Positions 58,353 to 64,000 of a stretch of 64,000 nt of DNA are shown here, in pieces (the stretch's first letter is position 1; the number at the start of each line of letters is the position of its first letter). The notes beneath the pieces are model-generated. The model worked only from the letters and a program-made list of their open reading frames with translations, did not search any database and was not told the origin of the DNA. Source of the DNA: Citrus sinensis (taxonomy: Eukaryota; Streptophyta; Magnoliopsida; Sapindales; Rutaceae); contig NC_068559.1 of assembly GCF_022201045.2 (NCBI RefSeq), forward strand, positions 19,463,501 through 19,527,500, given 5' to 3'. The position numbers and the translations under genes are program-made.

Positions 58353-58873
58353 TATTGATGTCTACCATTTTACTATAATATCTTTATGTCATCTATCATT
58401 TTATTACACTTTTGTTAGCAACCTTTGTTGACCAGTTGGTTAAATAGTAAAATATCAATTTCACCCTTTAATGAAAATCTTTTGTCACCAAAAAAAAAAA
58501 AAATACAAAGCAATACAATATTGGAAATTCATAAAATATAATCTAGCTCAAAATAATCCCTAAAAGCCTATGGATTTAATATTTGACACCTCTATCTATG
58601 TAATTTTCTTTTTAGGGAAAAATTGGTATTTTAGGAGACAATTAACCAGTCAATTAACAGTGTTAACAAAAATGTAGTAAAACGAAAGGTTTTATAAATA
58701 TATAATAGTAAAATGATACAACAATATATGATACACCTCTATCTATGTAATTTTCTTTCAAGTGAAAAATTGGTATTTTAGGAGACAATTAACCAGTCAA
58801 TTAACAGTGTTAACAAAAATGTAGTAAAACGAAAGGTTTTATAAATATATAGTAGTAAAATGATACAACAATA
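58353..58873. repeat. Fold-back repeat with a tandemly duplicated right arm
   Basis: The left arm (about 58353-58500) is the diverged inverse of two tandem right-arm copies of about 147 bp (about 58587-58733 and 58734-58873), which are nearly identical to each other. Shared words include AGACAATTAACCAGTCAATT and GTGTTAACAAAAATGTAG. It lies in an intron of the CPN60 pseudogene. MITE or fold-back type; superfamily unknown. Confidence 0.7.
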
Positions 58874-60131
58874 ATTCTTGTAATCATTTGATATTATGTC
58901 AAATCATAATAACCTTACCTTCTTTGCATACCTAAAAACTGTAAAGTACTCACAACTCATTGCAGTGTGGACAAGATTACCTTCATTCCGTCGGACAATT
59001 TGCGTGCGAATAGAGTTGATAGGACATCATCTTCAACACCATCAGCTACAATTAGTACAGGTTTTCGTCCCTAAGGAAATTCAACAAATGTAAGTATTTA
59101 AAGTAATCTTTTTAGAAAATAATAATTTTTCAGCATGCGAACCTCTTACCTTTGTAGCCACCGCCAATAGATTCATGAGAATATTAAAGTCCGATAGTTT
59201 TTTTTCATGGAGTAAAATCAAGGGATTTTCTAAAACCTGGAAAAAATTAAACTAGTTCAGTAACGTCAATGATAATCAAGCACTATATCTTCGAGGCAAA
59301 CTTTTGCATTTATAATTAACTCATTACCCGTGTACCTAATAAAGAACCACCAAAAGACAAAAATAAACACCCAATAATTCATTGATATATTCAAACAAAC
59401 ACACATATTGTTTTTCTTACACATATTTGTTTCTTCGTATTTGTGATGAAGTAGGAAGACATATAGGCCCGATTTAGCTTCATTCCTGAGAAAAACTCCA
59501 ATTCAACACATGGTGTTTTACCATCCTGTAAGAGTTTTGAGGAAGAAAAAGATCAAACATTACTAGATACCTGAATGAGACAATAAATTTTATGCGAATT
59601 AAAATTCGTGATCATAATAGAAACAGAGTTGAAATATAATGGAACCAAAAGAAAAACCTGAGGGGCTAACCCAAAAAAAAAAAAAAATAGTGAATAAAGC
59701 CTTTAGGAAAAGCTACATCCTGCATAATTTATTATTTAAACATAAGAATAAAAAATATTACGAAGACAAGAAATACCAACAATGATAAAGAGCCGGACAG
59801 AAATGAAGGAGGGATAACAAAACAATCAACTTACAAAGATCATAATAGGACCATCTTTTCCAACCTCCTTTATGGCCTTGGCTATGAGATCACCAATCTC
59901 TTTGTCCCCATTTGCTGCTATAGTTCCAACCTTTATGGAAAACAAGATTATACCTCACAAACACGTCAAATTAATCACTTGTCTATCTTTACTGTAATCC
60001 TCTAAAATTATAAATTAAGCAAAACTCAGACGGTGAACCTGTGCAATTTCTTCATTTGTTCCAACCATCCGTGCTCTGCTTCTTAAGTTTTCTGACACCA
60101 ACCTAGTTGTCATCTCAATCCCTGCTCTCAA

Positions 60132-61307
60132 CTCCTTGGCAGTGGCGGACCTACACGTGGGCTAGACCGGCCTGTAGCCCGGTCTAGTCCAGACAAAATC
60201 GTTTATACCCCTTAATTTTTCATCAATTTAGTAAAATAGTAGAGTTTTAATTGTATTTTCATATATGTCTCTAACTCAATTACCCTTATATTTTTATCAA
60301 TTTAGTATAACAATAGAGTTTTTATTTTATATTCAAATATGTCCCTAACCCAATTACCCTTATGTTTTCATTAATTTTATATAACAATAGAGTTTTTATT
60401 TTATTTACAAATATGTCCCTTGTTCAATTATATTATTTTCAATTGAAATTAGTGAATTATTTTATAAAATGATTAAATCATATATTTGTTGAATAGATTG
60501 AAAACATTAGGGAGCTAAAATTTTATTACTACTTTAATTTATTTTAAAAAACTTCTAATTGAAAAAAAATATGTCAATGTAATATAACATTGTCACTAGT
60601 ATTAAAAGTACTTATCGAAACAACATGCAATAACAATTATTAATATTTTATAAAATTTTTATGTGAATTTTCAGATTTTATTTATTAGTTATATAAACTA
60701 AGAGGGCAAGTTAGAAAATAAAATTTGAGTATATTTAAGGAGCTTTTGATAAAAGGATTATCAACATCTAGTTTTTCAAAGAGAGCTAGAGCGCCTGACA
60801 AAGAAACAACTGCACCCAAATACATTTTTGCTGAATTGAGTTTAGTTTATTATTGAAACTTTTGACTAATAATACCTTTACAATTTGAAAGGATGAATAA
60901 ATTTTAATTGTTTAATTTATTAAGTTTGATAATTTAGTACTTCACTTCAAACATAAAAGTTTTACTTGTAATTTTAATTGATTGTAATTACATGTCTTGA
61001 TCTATTTTAATTTGAAATTCTTAATTGATTTTTTAATCCTTATATAATTACATATTATTATAGGCTGCAATGTCAGATTCTATAATTGAAAAATAGTGTT
61101 TTCATATTCGAGTTGCCCTTTGTTTTTTACTCTTTTTCTATAATTATTTTTGTTTATAGTTCATATTTAGAAAAATAAAATTTTTGGTATTCCTCCTTAT
61201 TTAATATACTTATTTTTATATATAAATTTTTATGTTCGCTTTAAAATATAAATATTAAAATTTAGTCTGAGGTAATATTAAGTCCTGGGTCCGCCCCTGC
61301 TCCTTGG
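60132..61307. mobile_element. Non-autonomous hAT element inserted in a CPN60 exon
   Basis: The exact 8-bp target duplication CTCCTTGG is at 60132-60139 and 61300-61307. The element is 60140-61299 (1160 bp) with a 12-bp terminal inverted repeat, CAGTGGCGGACC / GGTCCGCCCCTG (11 of 12 pair). AT-rich core; no transposase recognised. The target is coding: the minus-strand reading ...GADAKE breaks at the insertion and resumes LRAGIEM after it. Confidence 0.93.
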
Positions 61308-61818
61308 CATCCGCTCCTGCAGCCAAGGCCTTGTGTCCATTATAAATTGCTCTGGCCAGGACCGATTTATATTTGATGCCTGCAGACAGATATATAGAAA
61401 TTCATATGAATAATTATGCTCAGATTCTACGAGAAAAATTAAAGAGTAACTAAAACAGTTCTGCAATTGAGAACTTTTCCTAATTCAATGTCATCTTTGG
61501 CAGCGTAGCTTCTGCTCCAACTCAATCTACTGCCATTCTGATTTAAGGAAAAAAGATACAAAACTTTCCATTAAATCGGTCAACAAAATATCAAATTAAA
61601 AGGCAAAACAAAAATAGAGAGATTCTACATCTCACCGTCAGGAAACTGTTCTTTGCCAAACTAATTAAATTGACATGAAAGAAATAAAATAGCCAAATAA
61701 GTCAAAAAAAGTTAAAAAGAAAAAAGAAAAAATGGGACTTTTGGAAACTATCAGCAGAGTAAAATTCAGAAAGCGCATACCAGACTTTGGAGGCGAGGCA
61801 AGAGGCAAATCGGAACAT

Positions 61819-62033
61819 GGTTATGTGGCTACGCAACTTTTCAGCTTTGTAAGCTTATGCCATAGGTGTTTTATGTCGTTGGCGTTTCCGGCGGGTTTAA
61901 CCCAACTTCACAGACCCCTGCATTTTGAGGGATTTGTCACTGGGTAGTCCCTAAAAATTACCTATTGTTCTACTCCTGGACCCTTTTATAGACACAGTGG
62001 GCTTTACAACCCAAACTCAACATCGAGGAAGCA
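61819..62033. other. Upstream flank of the CPN60 pseudogene
   Basis: Short stretch before the start codon on the minus strand, presumably the old promoter. It contains GGGCTT/ACCC words near 61995 and no gene. Confidence 0.4.
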
Positions 62034-62915
62034 GGTAAGCCGTATGAATGGAAAAGCAAGATACGGTCTGAGCCTGTCTGCCAAATTTGCAAACAAGGAA
62101 TGGAAAGCACATCTCATGCTTTGGTATACTGTAAAGCTGCCAAAAAGATATGGATTCATGCCCCTTTTGAAACATGTTTTCCAGATGCTATTAACCTTGA
62201 CATGTTGGATATTATGCAGGCAATGGCTAAGAAGTTGAACAAGTCAGATATTGAAATCTTTGTGGCTTTTTGCTGGGCTATCTGGTATAGTAGGAATAAC
62301 CAGCTTTTGAGGGAAAAAGTTGGATCCGTTTCTAACTGAGACAAGAGCAGAGGCTGTGGTGGAGGCTTACAAAAGAGTGAAACAGAAGGGGCAAGGACCA
62401 GGGGCAAAGCACAATGTTGATGCTGCTGTTAACTTTGGAAAACAATTAGCAGGATTGGGGGCAGTGATCAGAGACTCCAATAGCAAAGTTATAGTGGCTG
62501 CTGTCAAATCCACGCAATTCACAGGAGATGTAAATATTGTAGAAGCGGAAGCTGTAGAATGGGGCTTAGTTGTGGCAAAGAGCGCATCCCTTCACTATCT
62601 AATGGTGGAGTCCGATTGTTAAGATATGGTGAAGTTGGTAAACAACAAAGAGGGTAGCAAAACAGAGACTATGTGGGTGATTTCAGAAACCCAAAAGCAA
62701 AGCAAGGACTTCCAGAATGTTAGTTTCCATTACACCCTTAAATCTTGTAACGCTTATGCCTATTCCTTAACTAAATTAGCATTGAGGAGTAATAAAACTG
62801 TTGTATGGCTGGAACCGCTGCCAGCTAAAATTTAATCTGTATTCTCAAATTTGAGTTAATGAAATTGTCACTTTCCTTCTCAAAATAATAAAAAAAAAGG
62901 GTAAGCCGTATGAAT
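62034..62915 (+). mobile_element. 5'-truncated LINE (L1-like) with perfect 16-bp target duplication
   Basis: GGTAAGCCGTATGAAT is exact at 62034-62049 and 62900-62915. The insert (62050-62899, 850 bp) ends in an A-rich tail. It encodes the ORF2 C-terminus: a zinc-binding RT-associated motif (PVCQICKQGMESTSHALVYC) and IFVAFCWAIWYSRN, then after a frameshift near 62310 an RNase H-like domain (LGAVIRDSNSKVI, VEAEAVEWGLVVAKS, VESDC). A TAA at about 62620 interrupts it and reading resumes to 62835. The RT itself is absent, as expected from truncated target-primed reverse transcription. Inactive. Confidence 0.93.
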
Positions 62916-64000
62916 TTGGGCACGTCAACAATTGACCAGCCACTCGAATTTTGAATTAGAAGATCAATATCTTGCCACAACATGGACTACATGGTAAATT
63001 GGCAATAGATTACTGCTATAAAGCCGTGACGTGAGTCCAGGCCGGTGCCCGGGTGCAGATTTCCAATGATGGAAGACAATAATAACAGTGGGTTCCTCCG
63101 TGATGCTGTTAATGATTTAATTATGTACTATTAGATTTAATTAATAGTACCTTATATTTATATTAAAAAATAAATAATTTAAAAATAATTATATTCGGTT
63201 TGTTAACATTTAAAGGGGTGGAGAAGCTTTGTAAAACAAATGTGACCGCTTTTAGAGTTTGAAATAATTTCACTTGAATAACATATTTTATTTAAAAATT
63301 ATTTTTTATCTCTCTTTTAAATTTATAATGTGATAATGTTTTTAAATAAATGTTTCAAAATCTATTACTATTAAGTATAAGACATAATATCTAGTAGTTA
63401 TCTAACACAAATCAAATAAATGATGGCAATTGTAAAATTTATATATAATATAACACCAATAGATAATATAACTAAGTACATATATTTAATCAAATGTCAC
63501 ATCAATAAAATCATAGGTGAGATGACTTGTAACCTAAAAGATACTTACGTTGGTCACCGTGTTTTAATAAAATTTAATATCATATATTAAAATATTCGTT
63601 ATTTATATATTATTAAGGACTATTATATAGTTGATCATGAATTATATATTATTTTTTACACCTATTTAGCACATCTATTCCATGAATTTATTTTTTATAT
63701 TACAATTAATATTCTTAAATGCTAGTAAATTTAAGTTTTACAATCATATATGTTTTCATTTTATTTTCAAATATTACCTTGTTAATTTCATAAAAGTTGA
63801 ATCTAATATATATTCATAATTTAGGGATGACAAAAGTCTCCACATGGATGGGGGCCCTTACGGATTCTCCCTATTCGGGGATGGTACATAGATGATTTTA
63901 TATCTAATTTTTTATTCGGGGAAGGGACTAAGATGATTTTTTACCCAATTTCTTATTTGGGAAAGAGATATGGATCAAGTGGAATCTCCATCTCCTTCCC
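62916..64000. other. AT-rich DNA; possible transposon end at the window edge
   Basis: No gene seen. From about 63822 the sequence turns into GGGGATGG / TCCCC-rich words (ATTCGGGGATGG, TTATTCGGGGAAGGG) resembling the subterminal region of a hAT-type element that would continue beyond the window. This cannot be verified without the other end. Confidence 0.4.

Larger units (their letters stand above)
54770..61818 (-). pseudogene. Mitochondrial-type chaperonin CPN60 pseudogene, about 14 exons
   Basis: The ATG at 61818-61816 begins MFRFASCLASK (exon 61781-61818). Further exons: about 61452-61532 (SWSRSYAAKD); 61379-60039 split by a hAT (LARAIYNGHKALAAGADAKE / LRAGIEMTTRLVSENLRSRA); 59835-59930; 59421-59525; 59150-59236; 58981-59070; 58127-58206; 57948-58043; 56916-56996; 56383-56482; 56187-56293; about 55150-55254; 54930-55008; and perhaps 54770-54840. 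Group I chaperonins fold proteins in mitochondria, but this copy lacks the N-terminal equatorial segment with the GPKGRN and GDGTT ATP-binding motifs. It also lacks the exon before VGGSSK, carries a 1-nt deletion in 58127-58206, a transposon in an exon, and a homopolymer block at 55100. Not functional. Confidence 0.88.

Overview
This is nuclear DNA from a flowering plant, most likely a eudicot. The genes are split by GT-AG introns, intergenic DNA is strongly AT-rich, there is a cytosolic-type tRNA-Phe, and the gene families are plant ones: DUF4220/DUF594, HD-ZIP III, CC-NB-LRR, a plant receptor-like kinase, CASP-like, STP sugar carrier and mitochondrial CPN60. I cannot name the species from the sequence. 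A Citrus-like woody eudicot is only an impression.

Layout. 1-3.1 kb: intergenic, with one short non-autonomous hAT-like element. 3.2-5.3 kb: an intact two-exon DUF4220/DUF594 membrane protein gene. 6.2-17.9 kb: a graveyard in which a CASP-like fragment lies next to a REVOLUTA-type HD-ZIP III pseudogene. That pseudogene is split by a 5'-truncated Tat-lineage Ty3 LTR retrotransposon (pol, a 122-bp tandem array, antisense ORFs and a 3' LTR). 20.6-24.8 kb: a CC-NLR resistance-like gene with two complete NB-ARC modules in one open frame. 26.0-26.8 kb: a second CASP-like remnant. 27.6 kb: tRNA-Phe(GAA). 29.0 kb: a SINE. 33.1-36.0 kb: an intact seven-exon receptor-like kinase. 37.3-45.8 kb: a Mutator-like element carrying a decayed MuDR-type transposase and a decayed DUF1985/Ulp1 protease gene, with a nearly intact hAT element nested inside. 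46.0-47.8 kb: the complex I subunit NDUFS5 (twin CX9C), whose promoter abuts the MULE. 51.1-53.0 kb: a Pack-MULE carrying a fused cargo from two unrelated host genes. 53.2 kb: an inverted CPN60 fragment. 54.3 kb: a second SINE. 54.8-61.8 kb: a decayed mitochondrial-type CPN60 gene on the minus strand with a hAT element in one exon. 62.0-62.9 kb: a 5'-truncated LINE with a perfect 16-bp target duplication.

Living genes supported here are the DUF4220 protein, the NLR (open, but with an unresolved 3' end), the receptor kinase, NDUFS5 and tRNA-Phe. They are independent transcription units; nothing suggests a pathway or cluster. Most of the remaining structure is transposons, and their target duplications and terminal repeats can be read directly. 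The most unusual items are the tandem NB-ARC NLR, the two-donor chimeric Pack-MULE, the alternating 122/244-bp array in the retroelement, and the Ulp1-carrying MULE sitting against the site II promoter of NDUFS5.
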